Positions 9,104 to 17,550 of a stretch of DNA of 64,000 nucleotides are shown here, piece by piece. A program made the position numbers and the translations under genes. A model generated the notes under the pieces. The model was not told the origin of the DNA and made no database searches. It was given only the letters and a program-made list of their open reading frames with translations. Positions within the stretch are counted from its first letter, which is position 1. Each line of letters opens with the position of its first letter. The stretch covers positions 160,406-224,405 of the forward strand of contig CALJHC010000030.1 of the NCBI GenBank assembly GCA_938075415.1, written 5' to 3'. The DNA comes from an uncultured Rubripirellula sp. GTDB lineage: Bacteria; Planctomycetota; Planctomycetia; Pirellulales; Pirellulaceae.

Positions 9104-9736
9104 CTATAACTCAGCGGGTTCTGTTTCGCTGCCAGATTCTGTTGAGCTGTCGGAGTTCCCGTTGTTCTTGGGTTCAGTGAGAGACAGGATTTTCTCTTCG
9201 GCATACTTCAGGATCTTTCCGGTTTCCTCGCGTTGATACTTGAAATCATCGATCACAAAACGTTTATTTCTTCCGTCGGTATTAAAGTGGAGAACGGCAA
9301 TTCCTTTTTCGCTCCATCGACGTTTGTCGAGTCCCGTTAAATGATCCAGCTCGAACTCAGACCCAAAGCTATTTCGGACCAGTTTGTCGGATCCCTCGAT
9401 CCATGAACCACGGGGCAAGTACCATTTGAGGAACATCACCAATCCGATCAGGAAAGCTACCCCGCTCAAGATGTATTGATTGGCAATAAGGCTAGTGACC
9501 TCCGCCGACGATTTGGTGGGGATTGTAGCCGACCAGCCTTTTTCGATTGCGGTTTGTTGCCATTGTCGTTTCCCCTCCTCCGTTTGTGGAAACGATTCGT
9601 AGGTTTCTGCAATGGCTAGCTTTTTCGGGTAGGTCACTTGAGCGTCGAAGATACACCAACTGATGGCGGCAGCGCTCGCGATGGATATCCAAAGAAATCT
9701 GCGGTAATACTCTGGCAGGGCCTCGGCTCTAATCAT
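9104..9736 (-). CDS. Hypothetical protein with two transmembrane segments
   Basis: A 210-residue protein starting at ATG 9736. Membrane segments are visible at about residues 14-30 (FLWISIASAAAISWCIF) and 88-107 (YILSGVAFLIGLVMFLKWY), with a roughly 55-residue extracytoplasmic loop rich in charged residues between them. The C-terminal half is soluble and ends in an acidic, serine-rich tail (STESGSETEPAEL). The middle of the soluble part (FVIDDFKYQREETGKILKYAEEK) has a beta-alpha character but no motif I recognise. The codon pattern and uninterrupted length support a real gene. Upstream is a 1-kb stretch without a gene, so it is probably transcribed alone. No function can be assigned. Confidence 0.7.
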   Translation of the reverse strand: MIRAEALPEYYRRFLWISIASAAAISWCIFDAQVTYPKKLAIAETYESFPQTEEGKRQWQQTAIEKGWSATIPTKSSAEVTSLIANQYILSGVAFLIGLVMFLKWYLPRGSWIEGSDKLVRNSFGSEFELDHLTGLDKRRWSEKGIAVLHFNTDGRNKRFVIDDFKYQREETGKILKYAEEKILSLTEPKNNGNSDSSTESGSETEPAEL

Positions 9737-10751
9737 TATTGCCCTTTCCGAGCATCTGGATTGCGACGAATTTTCTTGAGCTGTTTCTAGCTGACGCTGA
9801 TCGAAAGTTGCACATCAACAAGGTAAACCTAGTGCAGTGACTCGCAACAGGTTTCGATCTGCGACTCTTTTGATTTCTGTTAGGGTTCACGGAAAGACGT
9901 TCGACGTTTTGTCTTTCTCTGGTTTGCACTTCGTGGCTGCGAATGGTTTGTCAATCGTTAAGTCACTGAGTTTCCTAGAGCCACTTGCATTCAGTGAAGG
10001 TGCATACGATGTTGACCGTATTTTCCCTGATGGTACCCGGACCGTCTTGGAAACTCCATTTTCATGGACGCCATAGGCGCAACGTCCTAGATCGCGGGTT
10101 CCGGTTAATCCAGCTATTCCGAATGTTTTGGTTGTAAAAGGTTCCGAGATCACCAAGCGAGCGTCATGTTGATGTCGTTCGTGATTTGATGGGATGGACA
10201 GATCGGTTTACCCAGGCTGTACGATAACAGAAGATTTCGTCGATCTTGGGATAGCTAGGTAATCGAGGTGGCAATGCTGTCAACGCGAGTCAGTTGATGA
10301 CATGCCTGTTAGTGGCTGACTGGATTCTGATCGATGTTGGCTCATGGATTGGCTGGCATGATGGATAGTGGTGATGCTCATGGTTCGGTCGATGACTCGT
10401 TTGACTGCTTTGTCGGGCGGATGCTTGATAAATGCTTGTGTTGAAACAAGCGGTGGTGGGGAGCTAAACTATTACTAGCCAAAGCAGTCCTGATTGGATT
10501 CTCGCGCTGTGTGTTCGTTGTTGTGTTGTAATCAGCAGTCGGTTGGATAGGGTGATCGCAGGTCAGGGATTAGCGGTCGGTTGTTTTGTCGTCTGTCGGT
10601 CATTGCTGGGCTTTTAGATGCCGGCAATCCGGATGATCTTGTCCAGCAGAAGACTGAGGATTATCTGTTTGTATTGCTCGTCGATCGAACAGCATCTTAG
10701 GAGTGTCTGGAGGGCGTTTATGTCAGCGGAAGTTGTTGCAGCAAATTTAAT
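9737..10751. other. 1-kb stretch without a convincing gene
   Basis: Only short open frames occur here. The longest forward one (9837-10076, 79 codons) has no recognised motif and no clear ribosome-binding site, and a minus-strand frame covers the same bases. I see no tRNA-like fold, no terminator with a T-run and no long repeat. It separates a minus-strand and a plus-strand gene, so promoters for both directions should lie in it. Confidence 0.5.
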
Positions 10752-11222
10752 TTGAACGTGGATGAAGTGATGAAATCATGGCTATGGGTCTTGTTAGGGT
10801 TTGTGCTGTGTTTTGCGATGTTCTGGGTATCTGTTTTTTGGGTATACGGAGTAGAAACCAGGCACAGCAATCGAACCGGGATCTGGTGGCCGGAACGTGG
10901 TCGTAATTTGATCCCGCCTGACGCGACCGATATCAGACTGCAACGAGATGTATTGGATCACTACGCTTGCTATTCGATCGATGAGAAGGATCTGGTTGCT
11001 TTTCTGTCTCAGCGATTCGCAACCGATGATGGCGGATTCGATGTGGATTTTGCGAGAGTTCCTGTTGACGAAAAAATAATCGGAGGAAGGATCGGTAGGT
11101 TGAACTTCCTGATTACGGAGACAACGGTTCTTTATGCGTGTCATGCGAGCAACGGTGGAATGCACCGGTTTTACCATGATCCCGCCACGGATAAGACATT
11201 TCAATCCTCTGCTTATTGGTGA
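10752..11222 (+). CDS. Hypothetical membrane-anchored protein
   Basis: A 156-residue protein. ATG at 10752 or, six codons later, at 10770 (MKSWLWVLL) could be the start. A single hydrophobic segment (about residues 8-28, WLWVLLGFVLCFAMFWVSVF) acts as an uncleaved anchor or signal sequence, and the remainder would be outside the cytoplasm. The soluble part begins GIWWPERGRNLIPPDATDI and contains DLVAFLSQRFATDDGG; the phrase PPDATDI with later helix is reminiscent of small planctomycete exported proteins that monitor or bind ligands, but I do not recognise a family. It stands alone between two non-coding stretches. An antisense frame of 136 codons overlaps it, but that one lacks protein-like character. 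Confidence 0.6.
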   Translation: MNVDEVMKSWLWVLLGFVLCFAMFWVSVFWVYGVETRHSNRTGIWWPERGRNLIPPDATDIRLQRDVLDHYACYSIDEKDLVAFLSQRFATDDGGFDVDFARVPVDEKIIGGRIGRLNFLITETTVLYACHASNGGMHRFYHDPATDKTFQSSAYW

Positions 11223-11272
11223 TTGCTAAAGGCTTCCATCTGTATTTCCTCCTCAGTATGGATCTCGATTTT

Positions 11273-11320
11273 AGTAACCATTGAGCCCAGTAACCATTGA
11301 TCCCAGTAACCATTGATCAC
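11273..11320. repeat. 16-bp tandem repeat, three copies
   Basis: The unit AGTAACCATTGAKCCC occurs at 11273-11288, 11289-11304 and 11305-11320; the last copy differs at its final three bases region (ATCAC). There are no spacers, so this is not a CRISPR array. Confidence 0.9.
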
Positions 11321-11530
11321 TGGTCTATCTGTGTGGGCGTGAAGCTGGCATGCAACGATCTTGTCAAACCGCCGTTATCGATTGCGCGATGCTTTTCGGT
11401 GGATCAACTTGGCAAGTGAGCCGTTTCGTTAGAAAACGATGAGAAAGGGTTAGAAGACAAGAGGGAATTCAATCACTTGCCTGGGTAAGTCCGGTAGTTT
11501 GTGGAGAACTATTTCGCGACTAAGTATCAC

Positions 11531-11568
11531 ATCACGTAGGGAGCGATCACGTAGGGAGCAATCACGAG
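11531..11568. repeat. 15-bp tandem repeat, two and a half copies
   Basis: ATCACGTAGGGAGCG at 11531-11545 is repeated with one change at 11546-11560 and begins a third time (ATCACG) at 11561. Confidence 0.88.
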
Positions 11569-11627
11569 TTCAGTGTCAAGCTTTATGGCAACGAGTCCTG
11601 GATACGCTATCCAGATGGTTCGATATT

Positions 11628-13136
11628 TTATTTCTCGGGTTGCGTTGAGAGATGCGTTGGGAATCTGGATCGCAGTGATCCGTTTGGATTACGTCGGTTG
11701 GCGCCATGGTTTCGCTTGAACCCAAGCGGGATTAAAAGTCCGCCGGTTTTCGATAGTTCATCGTAGAGCTTGACTCGCATCTCGGTGACACGTTCGGCGT
11801 GTTCTGGTTGAAGAATTAAGTTGGTCGTTTCACCCGGATCACGTTGAAGGTCGTAGAGTTCATCAGTGTCCCAGATGCCATGATATTGAATCAATTTGTA
11901 GCGTTGGTCGCGTAAAGCGAAGGTAGTCGGTGTATGGGGAAAAGCAGGTTCCCAGTAGTACTCATAGAGGAGGTTGGAGCGATTTGAGGGTGTTGCCGGA
12001 TCCTTTAGGTGGGGCAGGAAACTGGTTCCATCTGCATGAATCGGTGACTTAATGCCAGCCAATTCAGCGAGGGTTGGGGCGATATCAATATTAGCCACAA
12101 TCGCATCGCATCGGGTTCCGGGGGTGATTGTCGTAGGCCAGTGTGCAATGAGTGGTATGCGAATCGACGGTTCGTAGGCACATCGCTTGTCAATCAATCC
12201 ATGCTCACCCCAAAGGTGACCACCATCACTGGTGAACAAAATCAGGGTATTCTCATAAGCGTTCGATTTCTTTAATTGCTCGATCAGCTTGCCGAGGCTG
12301 TCGTCGATGGATAGCACCATTTCGCAATAATGCCGGTACATTTCATCAATGGTCTGTCCCGACCGACCGTGATAGGCGTGCTCAACACCGTGCCAACTAT
12401 TGCGTTGGTCATGCACCCACATCGGTTTTTCCTCGGCATCAACCGTCGACGTCTTGGCGTCTGTTTGTTGTTGTGGAGCGGGCTTGTTTTGATATCGATT
12501 CAGGTGGCGTTTGGCAGGATCGTACAAGCCATGCACGCCTTTATGGGATAGGTACAGCATGAATGGGCTTTTTTGATCGTTGGACGATATCCATTTGACT
12601 GAATGTTCTGTCAGCTCGTCGGTCATGTAGCCCGTTTGTGGAAGCAGTTTCCCGTTGATATTTAACTTCTGGCCCGCGGGAAAGTATTTTCCCTGACCCC
12701 GAAAACTGACCCAGTGATCAAATCCAGGGCGAGGTGAATCACTTGTTCCCCCCATGTGCCATTTGCCGATAAAAGCGGTCTTGTAGCCTGAAGTCTGCAA
12801 CAGCTGTGGGAATGTAACGGTACCCGCTCGCATCAGGTCTGAATTATTGACTACCCGATGGTTATGCATATAGCGACCGGTTAGAAACGAAGCTCTCGAT
12901 GGTGAGCAGAGTGAGGTTGTCACAAATGCGTTGTCGAAAACTTGGCCGCCTCGCGCCAATGCATCAATGTGTGGTGTCTCAATGAAGGGATGTCCCATGA
13001 AGCCGAAGACATCATGACGTAAGTCATCCACCAAGATCAAAACAATATTCGGACGTTGCGTGGCAGCGATGACCTGCGTTGAAATAAGACTGACGAACAG
13101 CAGGGCAATCGCTGGAAAGTGAAAGATGGCTTTCAT
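11628..13136 (-). CDS. Secreted type-I sulfatase (arylsulfatase family S1)
   Basis: A 502-residue protein with a signal peptide (residues 1-24, ending QVIA). The sulfatase N-terminal metal-binding segment PNIVLILVDDLRHD follows, then the formylglycine motif LCSPSRASFLTGRY with the modifiable cysteine at residue 77. Further alkaline-phosphatase-fold signatures are GKWHMGG, a calcium/sulfate-site phrase FTSDGGHLWGEHG, and a C-terminal LYDLQRDPGETTNL. The family hydrolyses sulfate esters after Cys-to-formylglycine maturation; no maturase gene is in the window. The MHNHRV and EYYWEP contexts are typical of planctomycete enzymes acting on sulfated carbohydrates, but the substrate cannot be read from sequence. 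It has its own start (ATG at 13136) and no near neighbour on the same strand. Confidence 0.95.
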   Translation of the reverse strand: MKAIFHFPAIALLFVSLISTQVIAATQRPNIVLILVDDLRHDVFGFMGHPFIETPHIDALARGGQVFDNAFVTTSLCSPSRASFLTGRYMHNHRVVNNSDLMRAGTVTFPQLLQTSGYKTAFIGKWHMGGTSDSPRPGFDHWVSFRGQGKYFPAGQKLNINGKLLPQTGYMTDELTEHSVKWISSNDQKSPFMLYLSHKGVHGLYDPAKRHLNRYQNKPAPQQQTDAKTSTVDAEEKPMWVHDQRNSWHGVEHAYHGRSGQTIDEMYRHYCEMVLSIDDSLGKLIEQLKKSNAYENTLILFTSDGGHLWGEHGLIDKRCAYEPSIRIPLIAHWPTTITPGTRCDAIVANIDIAPTLAELAGIKSPIHADGTSFLPHLKDPATPSNRSNLLYEYYWEPAFPHTPTTFALRDQRYKLIQYHGIWDTDELYDLQRDPGETTNLILQPEHAERVTEMRVKLYDELSKTGGLLIPLGFKRNHGANRRNPNGSLRSRFPTHLSTQPEK

Positions 13137-13407
13137 GGTATGGCGAATGCTTAAATGGGGAGAAGTGGTTCGGGCAACCGCGTATTCTAGCCGTCTGCCT
13201 TCGTGTTTGCTGTGGGTGGAGCAGCCTGAAACGCACCCGACCCTTACTGGTCTTTTTCAAAAGAGCTTACTCAATTTGGAATTGCTTGCGGTGTCGAGAG
13301 ACCAAGCGGAATCTCTCAGTACGAATCTTTCTTGGCGGCTTGGGCGATCGCTATCGGCTAACGCACCACAAGGATTTTACCGAGTGCGCTGATTCAACGC
13401 TTGTTGA

Positions 13408-14175
13408 TCAACCCTCTTGTTGGGTTGGGAATTCGCTGTGAGAAATACGTACTAGCGAAATGCCAAAAAAGATCGTGGTCATTAGAAACAAGACAGCCAG
13501 ATGGGTTAGCGTTGCCTCGCTGCCGAAAACACTTTCGGCTTCACTACGGGCCAGATTCCAATCCATCCAATTTGACAGCAGACCACGCAGGCGATAATTG
13601 ATCGTGAATTTATTGGCAACAGCGGGGACAAAAGAAAGGCCATACTCGACCACGAGGGTGTAGAAAACCGCTGAGACCATGGTGCGTCGATAGAAAACGG
13701 TTCCGATCAGGACATAAAGTGATGCATGGACAAGGCTGGATAAACCTGACAACGCGATCATGACTAGCCATAACCGTAATCCACCAGCTTCTCCCATCAG
13801 AACAGTACACACGGTCGTAGAAAGGATCGCGGCTGTAAGCGTCCAAGTCACAGCAGTGAAGTACTTTCCGAGCAAAACGTCGAATCGTCCGCTACGTCTC
13901 ATCGCAAGGTAGACCCAGGTCTGGCTCTCGACCTCAGTGCTGATAACAGGTGTCGCCCAGAGGAGAAGTCCTAGCAGGGTTATCACTTCCGGTATCAGGT
14001 AGTAGAGCGTCACGCCCCAACGCTCTACCGAGTCCGTAGGTACTTGATTCAGGCGAAGGGCTGACACAATCCCTATTGGAAAAAGAACGAGTATTAGCCA
14101 CAGGCTGCTGCGTCCAAGGGTTAGGGAGCGGGCTAGTTCGAATTTGATCACATCAATGGTTAATTTGGGATTCAT
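13408..14175 (-). CDS. ABC-2 type transporter permease subunit
   Basis: A 255-residue protein with about six hydrophobic membrane segments (first at about 22-40, WLILVLFPIGIVSALRL; others at about 60-80, 105-130, 138-160, 165-185 and 228-248). It has no ATPase motif. It starts at ATG 14175, overlapping by 4 bp the stop of the ATPase gene upstream, so translation is coupled. It is the last gene of the four-gene exporter operon running down from 17020. The arrangement ATPase, permease, ATPase, permease with similar sizes resembles ABC-2 exporters such as GldA/CcmA- or NosDFY-like systems. The exported substrate is unknown. Confidence 0.85.
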   Translation of the reverse strand: MNPKLTIDVIKFELARSLTLGRSSLWLILVLFPIGIVSALRLNQVPTDSVERWGVTLYYLIPEVITLLGLLLWATPVISTEVESQTWVYLAMRRSGRFDVLLGKYFTAVTWTLTAAILSTTVCTVLMGEAGGLRLWLVMIALSGLSSLVHASLYVLIGTVFYRRTMVSAVFYTLVVEYGLSFVPAVANKFTINYRLRGLLSNWMDWNLARSEAESVFGSEATLTHLAVLFLMTTIFFGISLVRISHSEFPTQQEG

Positions 14176-15107
14176 TTCATTTCACCCCGATGTTGCCGCA
14201 GCAATGACTCCAAGATCGCTGATAATTTGCCGTCAGCGGATCGGAATTGGTCAATGCTGAGGTTGCCTTCGCTGATCACACTCACCAAAGCTTCGTAAAG
14301 AGCTGGAGTATCGCGTACCGAGAGACGCAACTCGGTACGATTCTCAAGCAATCGCATTGACTCAACCCACGGTTTGTCCGCAAGGTGATTAATTAATCCC
14401 GCCGCGTCCCGCCCAATTAATGAAACTTCTTGCGGCGTATCGGTGAGAATTTGATCCAACTCCTCCGCTGAACCGGATGCAAGTAAACGGCCACCGTGTA
14501 TCAGCAGAAACGAAGACGTAATTGCCTCAATTTCGTGGAGAACGTGACTGGCAAATAGCAGGCTTTTTCCCTCTGCCGTCCAGTGTTTGAGAAGTTCGGT
14601 CATTTGATATCGCCCGACAGGATCAAGCCCGTTGTAAGGCTCATCCAAGATCAAATAGTCTGGCTGATGCGCGATGGCTTGTGCAATTTTTGTCCGTTGG
14701 CGCATTCCTAAAGAATAAGTTCCCATCGCTCGATCCATCTGCAGAGTCATCCCGACCTGCTCTAGAGCATTCTCCGCTAACTCGCTACTGCTCTTGGCAC
14801 TCACCCCATGTAGACGCACTTGATAGGTAACCCACTGTCGAGCCGTCACATTTGGGTACAGGACATCAGTGGCGGGACAAAGGCCAATTTTGCGAAGAAC
14901 CTTTCGGTCTTTCCAGGGGTCTGCATCAAGGATCTGCACGGAACCAAGTGTGGGGCTTAGCTGACCAGTGATTAAATTGATCAGGGTGGTCTTCCCGGAG
15001 CCGTTCGGGCCAACCAGCCCAAAAGCTCCACTTGGCAATTCAATGGAAAGATCATTGACACCAATGACCTTTCCATACAGTTTTGAGAGGTTCTTTAATC
15101 GAATCAT
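14172..15107 (-). CDS. ABC transporter ATP-binding protein
   Basis: A 311-residue ATPase. Walker A is GPNGSGKTTLI (about residues 34-44), the ABC signature is the YSLGMRQRTKIAQA variant common in the CcmA/drug-exporter branch, and Walker B is YLILDEPYNGLD followed by the switch histidine in FASHVLHEIE. The C-terminal 90 residues form a separate small domain (ELRLSVRDTPALYEAL) of the kind found in ABC-2 exporter ATPases. It starts 3 bp after the stop of the upstream permease gene and overlaps the next permease by 4 bp. It is paired with its own permease, so the operon encodes two ATPase/permease pairs rather than one. It acts at the inner face of the cytoplasmic membrane. Confidence 0.93.
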   Translation of the reverse strand: MIRLKNLSKLYGKVIGVNDLSIELPSGAFGLVGPNGSGKTTLINLITGQLSPTLGSVQILDADPWKDRKVLRKIGLCPATDVLYPNVTARQWVTYQVRLHGVSAKSSSELAENALEQVGMTLQMDRAMGTYSLGMRQRTKIAQAIAHQPDYLILDEPYNGLDPVGRYQMTELLKHWTAEGKSLLFASHVLHEIEAITSSFLLIHGGRLLASGSAEELDQILTDTPQEVSLIGRDAAGLINHLADKPWVESMRLLENRTELRLSVRDTPALYEALVSVISEGNLSIDQFRSADGKLSAILESLLRQHRGEMK

Positions 15108-15110
15108 TTG

Positions 15111-16094
15111 CTAAACACTCAGCCTCGCTAGGATTCGACGACGCACAATCCAAATTCCGCCGAAAGTGATCACCAGTAACACGAGGAACGCGGGCCAGAC
15201 GCTACCCGGGGTTGGATCGAGGCCGAAACACCAAGACTCCACCTTCCCCAGTGTGTGGTAGGGTGAGAGTAAACGGTAACGATCAAAATCAATGCTTGTC
15301 TCTGCTAACGCACGAGCGCGCCTTCCTCGACCCGGACCGGACAAGACTCTCATGAACGTTAAGATTTGATAGGCCACGATCCCAAGTATCCAAGTTGCAA
15401 ACCACGAAATCGTCGCATAGCGACTCTCACTAGTCAGTGACGAATAACATAACGCCAGTGAAGTGGTTGGAATGACCAAAACGAGCGTTGCAGCCATGAT
15501 CCGCAGGGGGATATCCCAAGTGTCTACAACAACGGAGAGACTGGGCGAAAGCAAGATACCTAGGAAGTAAAGAATCAGGGCTGGAAAGGTGATGGTGGCG
15601 GTCAGGAAAAAGCAAAGTACGGCTGCCTTGCCCGCGATGTATTCCATCGGTCTCAGGGGTCTGGAAAAGTACAGCAAGTAGGCCTTGCTGCGGAGATCAT
15701 AGGAAATCAGCATTGGCGCGATCAACCCAACCAGTAGCACCATGGCGCACAGTTGCGGGTATCGGAAAAACGTCAGGATTAGCGTGCTCCATACCTCATG
15801 ACGCGCGGCGTCTGGATCCGTCATCGCTACATAGGCCAAGTCGGGCCGCCGCATTGGGCCGCTGATTAGCTGTGTAACAAACCCTTTCATCTCCGGATCA
15901 CTCGAGGAATATTCGAACGCAAAAATCCCCATCGCCGGGAAAATAATTGGTATCCAGGAAAGCATCAACATGAGTCGAAGCCAGCGGCGTCGCCAAACCA
16001 GAGAGATCCCACTTTTTGCAACAAAGATGGGTCGCAGCAGCGGCGCGGTACGGTATCCATTCCACGGTCGATAACCGAGATCATGAATCGGCAT
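15111..16094 (-). CDS. ABC-2 type transporter permease subunit
   Basis: A 327-residue protein with six or seven membrane segments: about 38-58 (LMLMLSWIPIIFPAMGIFAF), 110-132, 155-180, 190-215, 225-245 and 300-320. The last ends in a basic IVRRRIL, which suggests a cytoplasmic C-terminus. The loop around residue 60-100 is large and polar (SSSDPEMKGFVTQL). Its ATG overlaps the stop codon of the upstream ATPase in the arrangement TAATG, so the two are translationally coupled. It is distinct from the smaller permease later in the operon. No substrate-specific feature is visible. Confidence 0.87.
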   Translation of the reverse strand: MPIHDLGYRPWNGYRTAPLLRPIFVAKSGISLVWRRRWLRLMLMLSWIPIIFPAMGIFAFEYSSSDPEMKGFVTQLISGPMRRPDLAYVAMTDPDAARHEVWSTLILTFFRYPQLCAMVLLVGLIAPMLISYDLRSKAYLLYFSRPLRPMEYIAGKAAVLCFFLTATITFPALILYFLGILLSPSLSVVVDTWDIPLRIMAATLVLVIPTTSLALCYSSLTSESRYATISWFATWILGIVAYQILTFMRVLSGPGRGRRARALAETSIDFDRYRLLSPYHTLGKVESWCFGLDPTPGSVWPAFLVLLVITFGGIWIVRRRILARLSV

Positions 16095-17020
16095 TATTTC
16101 ACCTTGCCCTTGGACGCTGCGTCGAAGAATATTTGCTCAAGGGCGTTCCTCGCAGGTTCCATTCGACGAATCCGTGTATCGGTGGCTGCGGCTGCAGTCC
16201 ATAGCTGCGTTGTCTGATCCAGATGGACCCCCACTACCTTAAGCGAACCATCAATCTCTTGGTTGATACTGAACCCGTCGTTACGCAATCTCTCGATGAA
16301 GTCGGTAGGATCACCCATTAGACTCAGGTGGATGGTGGGTTCTGAGGGGCGACTCAAGTTGTCCAAGGTGTCAATGATTTTTACCGATCCGTCGACCAGC
16401 ATGATCACTTGATCGCAAACGGAGCGAACATCATGCAGTATGTGTGTCGATAGTAAAACTGATTTACCGAGTTTTGCAGAGAGTGTTCGTATCCGACTCA
16501 GCATCGCTTCTCTCTGATTCGGGTCTAATCCAGTGGTCGGTTCGTCCAGGATTAAGAACGGCGGGTCGTGTACCAAAGCTTGCGCGAATTTGAGTTTCTG
16601 ACGCATGCCGGTTGAGTAGGATTCGACCGGACGATAACGTTCTTCCGAGATATCGCAGAAATCACAGACCTCGTGGGCGCGACGCAGTCCCTCGGTTCCT
16701 GGTAGTCCGGATAGGTTTGCCATGAAGGCAACCGACTCAATACCATTCAGGCCGGCAATGTAGCAGTCGTCCTCGGGAAGGTATCCGACTAAATCCCGGA
16801 TCGCTCGGTCTTGCTCGGGCCAGGGAATCCCTAGGACGCTGCCACGCCCTTGCTGTGTTTTGACAAGTCCTAGCAGCGACTTAATCAGGGTGCTTTTTCC
16901 CGAACCGTTGGGACCCAGCAATCCTGTCACCCCCGGATCCACGCGCAGCGTCACCTCTCTTAACGCTGAGACTTCTTGGTAATGTTTCGTGATCCCGCAT
17001 ACTTCAACGATGGCGTTCAG
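16094..17020 (-). CDS. ABC transporter ATP-binding protein with apparent non-AUG start
   Basis: Walker A GPNGSGKSTLIKS, signature YSTGMRQKLKFAQA and Walker B FLILDEPTTGLD identify an ABC-2 exporter ATPase. A start at the GTG at 16954 would remove the conserved first strands, but the frame stays protein-like for 22 more codons upstream, reading AIVEVCGITKHYQEVSALRE, which is the standard ABC N-terminus. There is no in-frame ATG, GTG or TTG there; a CTG at 17020-17018 (or ATT at 17026-17024) follows a GAG-rich stretch by a proper spacing. An ATG at 17000 is in another frame. I place the start at CTG 17020, giving about 308 residues; this choice is inference. It is the first gene of the exporter operon. 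Confidence 0.85.
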   Translation of the reverse strand: MNAIVEVCGITKHYQEVSALREVTLRVDPGVTGLLGPNGSGKSTLIKSLLGLVKTQQGRGSVLGIPWPEQDRAIRDLVGYLPEDDCYIAGLNGIESVAFMANLSGLPGTEGLRRAHEVCDFCDISEERYRPVESYSTGMRQKLKFAQALVHDPPFLILDEPTTGLDPNQREAMLSRIRTLSAKLGKSVLLSTHILHDVRSVCDQVIMLVDGSVKIIDTLDNLSRPSEPTIHLSLMGDPTDFIERLRNDGFSINQEIDGSLKVVGVHLDQTTQLWTAAAATDTRIRRMEPARNALEQIFFDAASKGKVK

Positions 17021-17550
17021 GATAATACTCTCGACAAATTTGAAGTGATGTTTGCCTTTGACTGCCGTAAAGATAACATCTACTTACGCTGCTGTAAGAT
17101 CACTTCGATCTGCTACAAGCTTGCAGCTTTCGATTGGTGATCCATTCGCGGGTTGATCATTCGCGGGTTGATCATTCGCGGGTCGAGTAATCAGAGAGAT
17201 CAAATGTGCCTGGGTTACGCAATCTCACCCCCGGAAGGGGTAATCTGCTAGTTTTGTTGTTGCAGGCTGGCCGGATTCGTTCTTTCCCTTATGTCCTTCG
17301 AGCTCAGGGTAAGCTCGTTACAATCTTGCTTCATGATTAAAGAGTTCAGTGCATTGACGTTCCAGTGTCGATTGGCTTTGGAAATCTAATCCTCTCTGCA
17401 GCGATCCAGGAAGTAAATGTTTGTCCGCCATATTTGACAAGTCTCATTTTCGTTATTCGGCTTGTGCTTTCTGCCTGATTAATGGGTTGCCATTGGCAGA
17501 GGCGGCGTTCGAGCAAACGGTTCATGATTAACAGAAAGAGCTGACTAGGC
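17021..17550. other. Divergent intergenic region between exporter operon and mnmH
   Basis: Promoters for the minus-strand exporter operon and the plus-strand mnmH gene should be here, but I see no convincing -35/-10 pair. It contains the tandem repeat at 17139-17184; otherwise nothing stands out. Confidence 0.5.
17139..17184. repeat. 15-16-bp tandem repeat, three copies
   Basis: GATCCATTCGCGGGTT (17139-17154) is followed by GATCATTCGCGGGTT (17155-17169) and GATCATTCGCGGGTC (17170-17184) without spacers. Confidence 0.9.

Larger units (their letters stand above)
11223..11627. other. Intergenic stretch with two sets of short tandem repeats
   Basis: Nothing gene-like is visible between the hypothetical protein and the sulfatase 3' end. 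It contains the 16-bp and 15-bp tandem repeats listed separately. Confidence 0.6.

Noticed and set aside
11273..11320. Possible CRISPR array at the 16-bp repeats
   Set aside because: Three adjacent copies without spacers and no cas gene nearby.
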